The notes under the pieces are model-generated. The model worked only from the letters and a program-made list of their open reading frames with translations. It did no database searches and was not told the origin of the DNA. Source: Bacteroidota bacterium (GTDB lineage Bacteria > Bacteroidota > Bacteroidia > Chitinophagales > Chitinophagaceae). From it: 64,000 bases of DNA. How positions within the stretch are numbered: position 1 is the stretch's first letter; each line of letters begins with the position of its first letter. The DNA is taken from assembly GCA_023428755.1 (NCBI GenBank), contig JAEYWX010000012.1:279224-343223 (forward strand), written 5' to 3'. The translations under genes were made by a program, and so were the position numbers. This document shows positions 16,864-24,951 of this stretch, in pieces.

Positions 16864-18675
16864 TTATGCCATTTGTGCACTCATGGCTTTTGATTGCTTC
16901 TTTCTTTCTTCTTCATCCAAAATCACCTTCCGCATACGGATGAAGTTGGGTGTTACTTCAATACATTCATCAAACTGAATGTATTCCATACACTCTTCCA
17001 ATGTCAGCAAAGTTTTTGGAGCAATACGTGTTGCATCATCGCTGCCGCTTGCACGGTGGTTGGTCAATTTCTTTCCTTCCGTTGCATTCACAACAAGATC
17101 ACCTGGTTTAATGTGCTCAGCAATAATCTGTCCGGCATACACATCTTCACCCGGATCAACAAAGAAAGTACCACGGTCCTGTAATTTATCAATCGAGTAA
17201 CCGGTTGTTTTATCCTGAAATTTCGACAACAATACACCATTGTTACGGCCTGGGATTACACCCTTCCATGGTTTGTATTCGCTGAAGCGGTGCGCCATAA
17301 CAGCTTCACCGGTTGTAGCAGTTAACATTTGTGTACGCAATCCAATTAAACCACGTGAAGGAATATCAAATTCCAGATGCTGCATTTCACCTTTTGTTTC
17401 CATCACCAGCATTTCACCTTTGCGGCGTGTCACCAGGTCGATTACTTTACTTGCAAATTCCTGCGGCACATCTACTACTAAGGTTTCGTATGGCTCACAT
17501 TTTTTACCATTGATCTCTTTGGTAATTACCTGCGGCTGACCAACAGTTAATTCATATCCTTCACGACGCATGGTTTCAATTAAGATACCAAGGTGAAGAA
17601 TACCACGACCATACACAACCAAACTATCACCATCTTCACTATCGGCTACACGGAGTGCAAGGTTTTTTTCTGTTTCTTTCATTAAGCGATCACGCAGGTG
17701 ACGGCTTGTAACAAACTTACCATCCTTGCCAAAGAACGGTGAGTTGTTTACGCTGAACAACATATTCATCGTTGGCTCGTCTACACTGATCACCGGTAAT
17801 GCTTCCGGATTTTCAGCATCGGCCAATGTATCTCCAATATTAAAATCTTCAACACCTACTACTGCACAAAGATCACCGGCAACAACTTCTGTTACTTTCT
17901 TTTTACCCATTCCTTCAAACACATACAGTTCTTTTACTTTCAGTTTACGAACTGTGCCATCGGCCTGCATCAATGCTACCTGCTGACTCTCTTTGATAGA
18001 ACCACGGCTTACTTTTCCAATGGCAATACGGCCAAGGAACGAAGAATAATCCAATGAAGTGATTTGCATTTGCAATGGACCTTCAGCTACTTTAGGCGCA
18101 GGTACATGTTTAATGATACCTTCTAATAACGGGAAGATATTATCGATCTCAGTCAATGAATCGTTGAACCAACCATTCTTTCCACTTCCATAGTAAGTAG
18201 GGAAATCAAGTTGCTCCTCTGTCGCATCGAGGTTAAAGAAAAGATCGAATACAGAATCATGCACTTCATCGGGGCGACAGTTTGGTTTGTCAACCTTGTT
18301 GATCACCACAATTGGTTTCAAATTCAACTGAAGCGCTTTCTGTAATACAAAACGTGTTTGAGGCATCGGTCCTTCAAATGCATCCACCAGCAGAATTACA
18401 CCATCGGCCATTTTCAATACACGTTCAACCTCTCCACCAAAATCGGCGTGGCCCGGCGTATCAATTACGTTAATTTTTACATCATTATATACTACGGCTG
18501 CGTTTTTTGAAAAGATGGTAATACCACGCTCTCTTTCGAGATCGTTACTATCCATAATCAGTTCGCCCGTGTCCTGATTATCACGAAACACCTTGGTAGC
18601 GTGTAAAATTTTGTCTACCAGGGTTGTTTTCCCATGATCTACGTGAGCAATAATTGCTATGTTGCGAATATTCAT
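16864..18675 (-). CDS. typA: Translational GTPase TypA/BipA
   Basis: Ribosome-associated GTPase of the EF-G/LepA class involved in ribosome assembly and stress response. The 603 residues contain G1 (AHVDHGKTTLVDKIL), switch II (DTPGHADFGGEVER), G4 (VINKVDKP) and the TypA C-terminal domain with RGLIGLRTQMLTATTGEA and KLTNHRASGSDDA. The frame extends to 18693, but the ATG at 18675 (MNIRNIAIIAHVDHG) is the standard family start. The gene ends convergent with murA. Confidence 0.97.
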   Translation of the reverse strand: MNIRNIAIIAHVDHGKTTLVDKILHATKVFRDNQDTGELIMDSNDLERERGITIFSKNAAVVYNDVKINVIDTPGHADFGGEVERVLKMADGVILLVDAFEGPMPQTRFVLQKALQLNLKPIVVINKVDKPNCRPDEVHDSVFDLFFNLDATEEQLDFPTYYGSGKNGWFNDSLTEIDNIFPLLEGIIKHVPAPKVAEGPLQMQITSLDYSSFLGRIAIGKVSRGSIKESQQVALMQADGTVRKLKVKELYVFEGMGKKKVTEVVAGDLCAVVGVEDFNIGDTLADAENPEALPVISVDEPTMNMLFSVNNSPFFGKDGKFVTSRHLRDRLMKETEKNLALRVADSEDGDSLVVYGRGILHLGILIETMRREGYELTVGQPQVITKEINGKKCEPYETLVVDVPQEFASKVIDLVTRRKGEMLVMETKGEMQHLEFDIPSRGLIGLRTQMLTATTGEAVMAHRFSEYKPWKGVIPGRNNGVLLSKFQDKTTGYSIDKLQDRGTFFVDPGEDVYAGQIIAEHIKPGDLVVNATEGKKLTNHRASGSDDATRIAPKTLLTLEECMEYIQFDECIEVTPNFIRMRKVILDEEERKKQSKAMSAQMA

Positions 18676-18726
18676 AATCAATGCATTAGGCATGTAAACA
18701 AAGTTCCGATGCCATTTTTAAGGCGG

Positions 18727-18756
18727 CAAAGGTATGTCATTTAAGCGGGGTGGCAA
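18727..18756 (-). promoter_or_regulatory. Promoter of typA
   Basis: TTG (18756-18754), 19 bases, TACCTTTG (18734-18727) on the minus strand. This gives a leader of about 45 bases before the typA ATG. Confidence 0.65.
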
Positions 18757-18837
18757 GGGAAAAGGAGGTTAATGTTTGGTTACGAAGATTTGTTCTTAAA
18801 GGTGGATCCGGCCTTCCATTTATTGAAAGCTGTTTGT

Positions 18838-20328
18838 TTAATTCTTGAGTTTGTTTAATTCACTTGCTATTCGCTCTTTTACGATCTCTTCCTGTCTGCG
18901 ATAAGCTGAGTGATTTTTTGGGTCTTCGATGAATTTATTTTTTATCTCAATTTCCATTTTACGTAGTTGGATATAGTTTTCAATAACATTGGCTTTCTCT
19001 TGCATTTTTTCATTCACATTTAGTTTCAGAATCAGAGAAGAAATGCTGTCAGCCTGCTGCCAGATAGGATAAGCCTGGTTCTCTAACACAACTAAGTTAT
19101 TCCCGTTTTCGGCGTAAAGTGCCAATGCCTTTTCGTTAAGGTTTATAAATTGATCATACAATTCATTAAATCTGTCCAGATCAATTGACCCGTCTTTTCT
19201 CACAAATTCCACAATCGGCTGCCTTTCTTCAGCTGTTACTTTGTTTTGTTTCAGGTAAAAGCCACAAATAAATACGCTAACAAGAGCAATTACAGGCGAA
19301 ACCCAGGGTACCTTTTGTTCCCGCCTTTCGATTTTAATGCTGATTGCAAACAGGTAACCAATGAATATTCCACTAAGCAAACCTCCAACATGAGCTGCAT
19401 TATCAATACCCCCTTTTACACCATAGGCCAAATTGAACAATACAAAAACTATAATACTTTGCAGTAAAGCCCCACGTACAGTTTTGGGAATGAGGCTGGT
19501 AGTTAGTAAAGCCAGGAATACTCCATACATACCGAACACGGCACCCGAAGCACCTGCACTGTTTACAGGTTCGGTATGCCACCATAAGCTTACCAGGCTT
19601 GCAAGGATACCTGTACACAAATAAGCTGTGAGGTAACGAAGCTTACCAAGCATTGGTTCAAGATAAGCTGCAATAGAAAAAAGCGCATACATGTTTAGTA
19701 GTAAATGAATAACACCGTAATGAAGAAACATAGCAGTAAATAACCGCCACCAATCGCCGCTTAATGTAAGTGGGCCAAAGTTGCTTCCCCATCTTATATG
19801 CACAAGAGGGTTTGCCGAGAAAATGCCCGCTCCCTGTATTGCCATTAATATGAAAATGATTATGTTGATAGCTATAATAATATAAGTAGAACTCGTGCTT
19901 CCCTTGTCGAGATTAAGAGCTTCATTGAGTTCGGCTATTTCATTGATTTCCTGCTCTGCAGCAACTCTTGTATCTGCAATGAGTTGTTGAACTAGCTTTT
20001 TATTTATCTCAATAGTTTCTGATGAAAGAGCAGTGCTTGTTTCTTGAAATACTGAAGAAAAATCCTCAACATTTTTTTGATTCTTCTTTTTAATGTCCAT
20101 CAACTCATCATGAATCATTTCGCTTGATACAAGCAAGCCTTCAGGCGTTACGGTTGCAACAATCTCCATACTTTTTGAAAAAGCAGATACTGGAGTGTAG
20201 GCAATCAGGCTTTCTTCGGTTGCATACCTTATGTCCCAGTTTACTAGTTGAAAACTGCTGTAGCAAACTGCTAACACGGTGGCCGGATCTGTAGTGTCAA
20301 TCGGTAGGGTTTTTTCGTAACGTGGCAT
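18838..20328 (-). CDS. Rhomboid family intramembrane serine protease with long soluble arms
   Basis: Inner-membrane serine protease of 496 residues. A soluble N-terminal region of about 155 residues is followed by the six-helix rhomboid core: WWRLFTAMFLHYGVIHLLLNM (L1 loop and His/Asn oxyanion region), the catalytic Ser in SAGASGAVFGMYG near residue 260, and the catalytic His in DNAAHVGGLLSG near 311. About 150 residues of charged helical C-terminus follow, ending in a coiled-coil-like segment. The soluble arms are unusual in length and may position substrates or bind a partner. The substrate is unknown. Confidence 0.92.
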   Translation of the reverse strand: MPRYEKTLPIDTTDPATVLAVCYSSFQLVNWDIRYATEESLIAYTPVSAFSKSMEIVATVTPEGLLVSSEMIHDELMDIKKKNQKNVEDFSSVFQETSTALSSETIEINKKLVQQLIADTRVAAEQEINEIAELNEALNLDKGSTSSTYIIIAINIIIFILMAIQGAGIFSANPLVHIRWGSNFGPLTLSGDWWRLFTAMFLHYGVIHLLLNMYALFSIAAYLEPMLGKLRYLTAYLCTGILASLVSLWWHTEPVNSAGASGAVFGMYGVFLALLTTSLIPKTVRGALLQSIIVFVLFNLAYGVKGGIDNAAHVGGLLSGIFIGYLFAISIKIERREQKVPWVSPVIALVSVFICGFYLKQNKVTAEERQPIVEFVRKDGSIDLDRFNELYDQFINLNEKALALYAENGNNLVVLENQAYPIWQQADSISSLILKLNVNEKMQEKANVIENYIQLRKMEIEIKNKFIEDPKNHSAYRRQEEIVKERIASELNKLKN

Positions 20329-20393
20329 GAGTGTCCTCTCTGGTTTTAGACTAAAAATAAGTGTTGTTGCAGAATCAGCAAATCAGGAAAACA

Positions 20394-20421
20394 AAAAAGG
20401 TTGTCAGTTGACAACCTTTTT
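20394..20421 (-). terminator. Terminator after the cupin-like gene
   Basis: GGTTGTC, loop of 4, GACAACC, flanked by A5/T5, giving a 12-bp stem just after the stop at 20440 on the minus strand. Confidence 0.85.
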
Positions 20422-20439
20422 ACTCTCACACTGAAAATA

Positions 20440-21339
20440 TTATTGTAATACCGCATTCGCTTTTGCCCGTTGCATTGCTTTTTCTGCACGCTTGAATGCT
20501 AATTGCTTTTTGTAGTTGAACCATTTTTGTCCACGGATCTTGAACATGATGTCATCGAATTTGCGCTGGAGTGTTACATTCCATAAACCGGTTAAGATAG
20601 TGCCAACACTGGCGCCAATGGTACGCACCGATAAACCAAACCCACCTTCCGCATATTCAATGTGGTGCCAGTATCCGCTGGGCATATACAAGGTATCACC
20701 ATATTCCAGTATTCCGGTTACACCTTTTGCATATTGCATGGCAGGGTATGTTTCGAAATCGGGTTTATCAATATCAACCAAACCATGTACGTTAAATGGA
20801 AGACGATACAGGAAATCGCTCTGATCGGGCGGAAACAACACCACCCGGCGTTTTCCTGCAAACTGTGTAAGGAACACGTTGCTCATGTCAATATCCATGT
20901 GCATACGGGTTACCGAATGTTTCGGTCCGAAAAACATGAACGGAATTTTGATGTAGCGGCCAGTGATCTTTGGATAACCAAAATCTTTCAGCAGTTCGGG
21001 TTTGTGTTTGAAAACAGGGAACAAGAACAAACGCAGATCGGTTGGTTCTTTTTCGATGAGATCGAGATATTCATTGAACTTCATTTCAGCATGTGCCACG
21101 CTTAATGTTTCGCTGGGATTGGCCTGCTTGGTACTGAAGAGTTTTACTTTAATGTCGCCCATGGATTGTTTGAAATAATCCATTGTCCATTTTTCGTAAG
21201 CAGGGTACTGTTTCCACAAACCACGCAGAATAACCGGCTTTTGCGGCTTCAGATAGTTCTCGGTAAACTCTTTACGGGTAATGGTAGTTCCGTCAACAAT
21301 AGGAATTGGTGTATCAATATTCATCTTCATATTTGCCAC
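20440..21339 (-). CDS. Cupin-like (JmjC/cupin_8) domain protein
   Basis: Probable Fe(II)/2-oxoglutarate dioxygenase of the JmjC-like cupin_8 family, 299 residues, no signal peptide. The conserved opening KPVILRGLWKQYPAYEKW lies near residue 35. The metal-binding HxD is in SVTRMHMDIDMSN and the distal His in MPSGYWHHIEY; the surrounding RRVVLFPPDQ and GDTLYMPSGYWHH fit the family. Relatives hydroxylate protein or tRNA-modification substrates; this target is unknown. A terminator follows, and a 145-base gap separates it from the upstream MurC-like gene. Confidence 0.88.
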   Translation of the reverse strand: MANMKMNIDTPIPIVDGTTITRKEFTENYLKPQKPVILRGLWKQYPAYEKWTMDYFKQSMGDIKVKLFSTKQANPSETLSVAHAEMKFNEYLDLIEKEPTDLRLFLFPVFKHKPELLKDFGYPKITGRYIKIPFMFFGPKHSVTRMHMDIDMSNVFLTQFAGKRRVVLFPPDQSDFLYRLPFNVHGLVDIDKPDFETYPAMQYAKGVTGILEYGDTLYMPSGYWHHIEYAEGGFGLSVRTIGASVGTILTGLWNVTLQRKFDDIMFKIRGQKWFNYKKQLAFKRAEKAMQRAKANAVLQ

Positions 21340-21484
21340 TTTTTACATTTCCTTCTAAGGAGGCACAAATTTAGGTCAATTCGGCAAATGGCGTTCGGAC
21401 AAAAGCTGATAGTTGTCAGACAAAGGGAAAGGCAGCCACATTACCAACAACCAATCGAAGCTCCACCATCCGAAATCAGATATC

Positions 21485-22894
21485 TCAAAGTTTTTCCCAA
21501 ACCGATTTTGCAAAATGCTCCAGTGAGGGGTCACGGGCTCCCATGAGCAGCAGTACACAGTCTTCAGTAAAATGCGGGCGCATGCTTTCAACCAGCTTGT
21601 TGCGGTCTTCTACAAAAAATGCCTGTACGCCTTTTGCTTTGAGATCGTTGATGAGATCATTGGCAGAAATATCTTTCACCGCTGTACCACCGGCATAAAA
21701 AATTTCGCTCATCCAGATTTCATCCTGCGGACGAAGGGCCCTGCTGATCTCTTCCACAAAATCGTGTCGCAGAAACTTAGTTGGTCCGTAGCCATGCGGC
21801 TGAAACCAGGCAATCACTTTATCGGCAATCGGCTGACAGGCTTCGATGCTTGCCGCACATTTGGCGGGGTTATGTGCATAGTCATCGATCAACCATACCT
21901 TATTCTTTTGCCCGATAATCTGGTGACGACGGTAAATACCTTCATAGTTTTTCAACGCTTCGGCTGCAGTGCTTAACGGAACGCCAATAAGATTAGCGAC
22001 TGTTGCTGCGGCGAGGGCGTTTTCCATGTTGTGGCGGCCAAGGGCGTGAAGTATGAATGATGAGTGATCAGTGATGAGTGGTTGCCCTCCGTTTTTTTGA
22101 ATATTGAATGAAATACTAAAACCGTCCTGTATAAAATCTGTTGCATGATAAGCTGCATCATCGCCAGCATCAACTGAAAAATTATGTGCAGGATTGGCTG
22201 ATAATTTTTTTGCTAATGCATGCGATTGGTTCACCACAAAAAACTGTGTTGTATTCTTTTTAAACTGATCGAATACATCCATCAACACATCAATTTCTTT
22301 GTGGTCTTTATCGATGTTGAGTAGTAATCCAACCTCGGGTGTGTAGTTGACAATGCTGCCATCGCTTTCATCGGCTTCAATCACCAGCCAATCGCCGCTG
22401 CCCACTTTTGCATTGCCAATCTTCCCTTCTTTAATAATACTGGTGAGCCCGGCACCACTGATGATGCTTGGCTGCATACCTGCATGCTGCAGAATATCAA
22501 ACAACATCGCACTGGTGGTTGATTTACCACTGGTACCGCCAACGGCAATCGTCTTTTTACTTCTTGCAATAATAGCCAGTAGTTCTGCACGCTTAATGAT
22601 GGGAATGTTGAGCTGTTTGGCTTTGATCACTTCTTCAACGGTATCCTCCACAGCTGTTGACACAACAACAAGATCGGTTGCGGTACTTATGCCTTCGCCA
22701 TTCTGTAAAAAGCAATGGATACCTTCTGCTTCGAGTTTTTCTTTTGTTTCGTTGGGCTCGCCGGGATGAAAATAACGGTCGCTGCCGCTTACTTCTTTAC
22801 TAATGCCTTTTAAGTATTGTGCAATGGCGCTCATGCCTGTACCGGCAACACCGATGAAGAAAACATTGTTGAAATCGTTGATGGATTTAATCAT
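21485..22894 (-). CDS. MurC-like Mur ligase with altered motifs
   Basis: Cytoplasmic Mur ligase of 469 residues, organised like UDP-N-acetylmuramate-L-alanine ligase: an N-terminal Rossmann domain (FFIGVAGTGMSAIA), a central ATPase domain and a C-terminal amino-acid-binding domain. The P-loop reads GTSGKST at about 120-126, where MurC and Mpl usually have GTHGKT. EADESDG (173-179) is intact. The MurC motif DDYAHHP reads DDYAHNP here. It is probably a paralog with another substrate (Mpl-like recycling or a side pathway) and not the essential MurC, which is not in this window. A short repeat insertion lies in its coding sequence (22058-22080). Confidence 0.82.
   Translation of the reverse strand: MIKSINDFNNVFFIGVAGTGMSAIAQYLKGISKEVSGSDRYFHPGEPNETKEKLEAEGIHCFLQNGEGISTATDLVVVSTAVEDTVEEVIKAKQLNIPIIKRAELLAIIARSKKTIAVGGTSGKSTTSAMLFDILQHAGMQPSIISGAGLTSIIKEGKIGNAKVGSGDWLVIEADESDGSIVNYTPEVGLLLNIDKDHKEIDVLMDVFDQFKKNTTQFFVVNQSHALAKKLSANPAHNFSVDAGDDAAYHATDFIQDGFSISFNIQKNGGQPLITDHSSFILHALGRHNMENALAAATVANLIGVPLSTAAEALKNYEGIYRRHQIIGQKNKVWLIDDYAHNPAKCAASIEACQPIADKVIAWFQPHGYGPTKFLRHDFVEEISRALRPQDEIWMSEIFYAGGTAVKDISANDLINDLKAKGVQAFFVEDRNKLVESMRPHFTEDCVLLLMGARDPSLEHFAKSVWEKL
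22058..22080. repeat. Direct repeat inside the MurC-like gene
   Basis: TGATGAGTG occurs twice, 5 bases apart, within coding sequence just before the region coding for the conserved GRHNMENA segment. It looks like a low-complexity repeat inserted in frame. Confidence 0.5.
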
Positions 22895-22921
22895 AAAATA
22901 CGCTGTATAAAAAGCGGTTAT

Positions 22922-24202
22922 TTAATTTATAATTCTGAAGCTGTATGTTAAAAATAAATGCCCTTTCCTTAAGGGAGGGAAAAAATCAGTATTTATCAGA
23001 TTGACAGGCGGCAGGAAACTAAAGTGAATTTTGTTTCTTCCAAATACAACACCTGATCCTAAATTAAGGTGAAAGTTAAACGGTTTGTCATCGATAATAG
23101 CATTTTGTATTACAGTCGATGTTGACGATGGATTGCCTGCACTATAGTTTTTTCTGATAGCCGCACCAAATAAGTTTGAGTTATTTGCTGTAAATCCCAC
23201 CGAAATACCTGGCTGTAAATAAAACTTTACGTCTGCGGCCGGATTTATTATAATTACAGGAGACAATGAAACTAAAACCATTTTTTGTTCGAGCTTATAT
23301 AGTTCTTCTCTTGTTGTGGATGTTAGTCCGTCAGTAGTTGAGTCTCGTCGCATTTCATCGAAATTGAACGAACTATAAAGTACTGAAGCCTGTACCTGAA
23401 ATCTTCCTTTTGTTCTGGGAAACGAATAATTAAAATCTATACCAAGCAGTGGTTTTATCTGATTACTGGTATTAAAGGTAAACGAAGGTGTAAAGAAAGC
23501 GCCTTCAAATGTGGAAGGCCAAATTGTATAATTGATGCCGGCAACAATACCTATCGATACTTTTTGCTTTTTTATACTATAATTAGTTACACCCGATTCT
23601 TGATTTATAGCCTGCACAAGGCGTGCAATATCTTTACTATTATAACTTAAGTTGGCGAACCATTTTTCTGTACGGTTTATTACATTGTATTTTGTACATA
23701 AAGCTCTTAGCTGAGCTTTGTAAACATTGTCTTCCTCCAACGAATTCTGATTTAATTTAACTCGATAAATCAATTCTCGGGTAATGCCATCGCCATCTTC
23801 AGTAAAAAAATAGTTTCGCTGTTTTTCCACAAGCTCATATAAAGAAACAGTTCCGGATTCAATTACCTGAACAAATGCTTCTTTCGTTACTACTTCATTA
23901 CTGAAATCTGAAGGAGCCAATGTGTATTCAATTGGATTTGTATGTACAGTAATTTTTCTTTTCCTGTAATGAACGATACCCGGCAAGCCAAATCCATTTA
24001 CATCAGCAATTGTTAAAACAATATCACCTTCGTTAGCATGTACTGTCACGGATGCTGGCGTTAGATTTCCTTTTTTGAAACTAATAGCAGAAAATACTGT
24101 ATCTCCGGAAGGTTGAATATAATATCCAGTTTCTTTTACCTGGGCATAACTGCAAATGCTGATAAAAAAAAGGAAAACGATGTAGAGAATGTGTTTAAGC
24201 AT
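22922..24202 (-). CDS. Predicted outer membrane beta-barrel protein
   Basis: Secreted protein of 426 residues with a signal peptide (MLKHILYIVFLFFISICSYAQ). The first half (residues about 20-200) carries a soluble domain with GYYIQPSGDTVFSAISFKKG and a charged segment; the second half (from about 215) has barrel-like strands (VSIGIVAGINYTIWPSTF, then RFQVQASVLYSSFNF) and ends KGHLFLTYSFRIIN. This architecture is common among unnamed Chitinophagaceae outer-membrane proteins. It is 20 bases downstream of the deacetylase and on the same strand, so a link to GH9/deacetylase polysaccharide processing is possible but unproven. Confidence 0.75.
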   Translation of the reverse strand: MLKHILYIVFLFFISICSYAQVKETGYYIQPSGDTVFSAISFKKGNLTPASVTVHANEGDIVLTIADVNGFGLPGIVHYRKRKITVHTNPIEYTLAPSDFSNEVVTKEAFVQVIESGTVSLYELVEKQRNYFFTEDGDGITRELIYRVKLNQNSLEEDNVYKAQLRALCTKYNVINRTEKWFANLSYNSKDIARLVQAINQESGVTNYSIKKQKVSIGIVAGINYTIWPSTFEGAFFTPSFTFNTSNQIKPLLGIDFNYSFPRTKGRFQVQASVLYSSFNFDEMRRDSTTDGLTSTTREELYKLEQKMVLVSLSPVIIINPAADVKFYLQPGISVGFTANNSNLFGAAIRKNYSAGNPSSTSTVIQNAIIDDKPFNFHLNLGSGVVFGRNKIHFSFLPPVNLINTDFFPPLRKGHLFLTYSFRIIN

Positions 24203-24222
24203 AACAGCAAAATAAATACAGA

Positions 24223-24900
24223 TTAGTTATCAAACAACTGGCTGACGGTCTTAAATTCATAGCCAGTGTTTCTCAATGTATTAATCAATTCATGCAAACG
24301 ATCATAGAACTTATCGCTTCGTCTTGGATCAGTGCCAATATGCAGCAGCAGAATAAACCCGTTTAAGCCTGCTGGTTTTGTTTGTTCATAATTGAGAATG
24401 GATTGGAATATAGCTTCGCTGCTTTGGTAATTCTTCAGCTCCGGCCAGGTATAATCAGCAGCTGATCTAGTTCCCGGTGAATAGTTAATGAGCTGCAAAC
24501 CCATTTCTTTCGTCCATGCTGCAATGGAATCGTTATACCATTCGTAAGGCGGCAAAAAGAAAGTTGCATTTGTTTTGCTGACGCCGAACTTTTTCATCTC
24601 TGCATAATTCTGTATTAAATCGTTTTTGAATTGCTGTTTTGTTACAAGCAAACTATCACGCTTATTCCAATCAGCATATAACAAATGCTGATCTGAATGG
24701 GCACCGAGATAATGTCCTTCCTTCTTCAACTGCTGAATAAGTGCTGTAAATTTTTTGTTGCGATAAAAATGTCCTGTAAAGAAAAACGATGCTTTGATGT
24801 TTTGCTGTTGCAATGTTTGTAAAATGCTTGTTCCGCCATCTGCAAATTCATGACCTGTGAACACCAGTGCCAGTTCTTTCTTTGTTGTATCGCCACGCAC
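24223..24900 (-). CDS. Polysaccharide deacetylase (CE4-like), probably translated as a -1 frameshift extension of GH9
   Basis: NodB-like polysaccharide deacetylase domain. Visible motifs are VFTGHEFADGG (motif 1 position, with HE where the usual form has Asp), GAHSDQHLL (motif 2, two His metal ligands), FLPPYEWYN (motif 3) and the C-terminal LLLHIGTD. The only start codon in frame is GTG at 24900 (no signal peptide, no clear ribosome site), yet the frame is open without a stop upstream through 24945 and into the end of the GH9 gene. Upstream codons read ...FRYDRDAIV, continuous with the domain. The natural reading is a C-terminal extension of GH9 reached by a -1 shift at 24946-24951, giving about 849 residues in total. 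If independent, it would be an unexported enzyme. Confidence 0.8.
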   Translation of the reverse strand: MRGDTTKKELALVFTGHEFADGGTSILQTLQQQNIKASFFFTGHFYRNKKFTALIQQLKKEGHYLGAHSDQHLLYADWNKRDSLLVTKQQFKNDLIQNYAEMKKFGVSKTNATFFLPPYEWYNDSIAAWTKEMGLQLINYSPGTRSAADYTWPELKNYQSSEAIFQSILNYEQTKPAGLNGFILLLHIGTDPRRSDKFYDRLHELINTLRNTGYEFKTVSQLFDN

Positions 24901-24924
24901 AATGGCATCACGGTCGTATCGAAA

Positions 24925-24951
24925 GCCTCCTGCGGAGGCGTTTACTTTTTT
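24925..24951 (-). promoter_or_regulatory. Candidate -1 programmed frameshift site
   Basis: Minus strand, reading frame of GH9: CCA AAA AAG TAA. The heptamer A-AAA-AAG is in the correct phase for a -1 slip, and TAA is the GH9 stop. Five bases (TAAAC) later a 6-bp GC stem GCCTCC / GGAGGC with loop GCA begins (24939-24925). A GGAGG sequence lies about 13 bases before the heptamer, like the stimulator of the dnaX shift site. After the slip the frame continues GTA AAC and on to the deacetylase. Confidence 0.6.
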
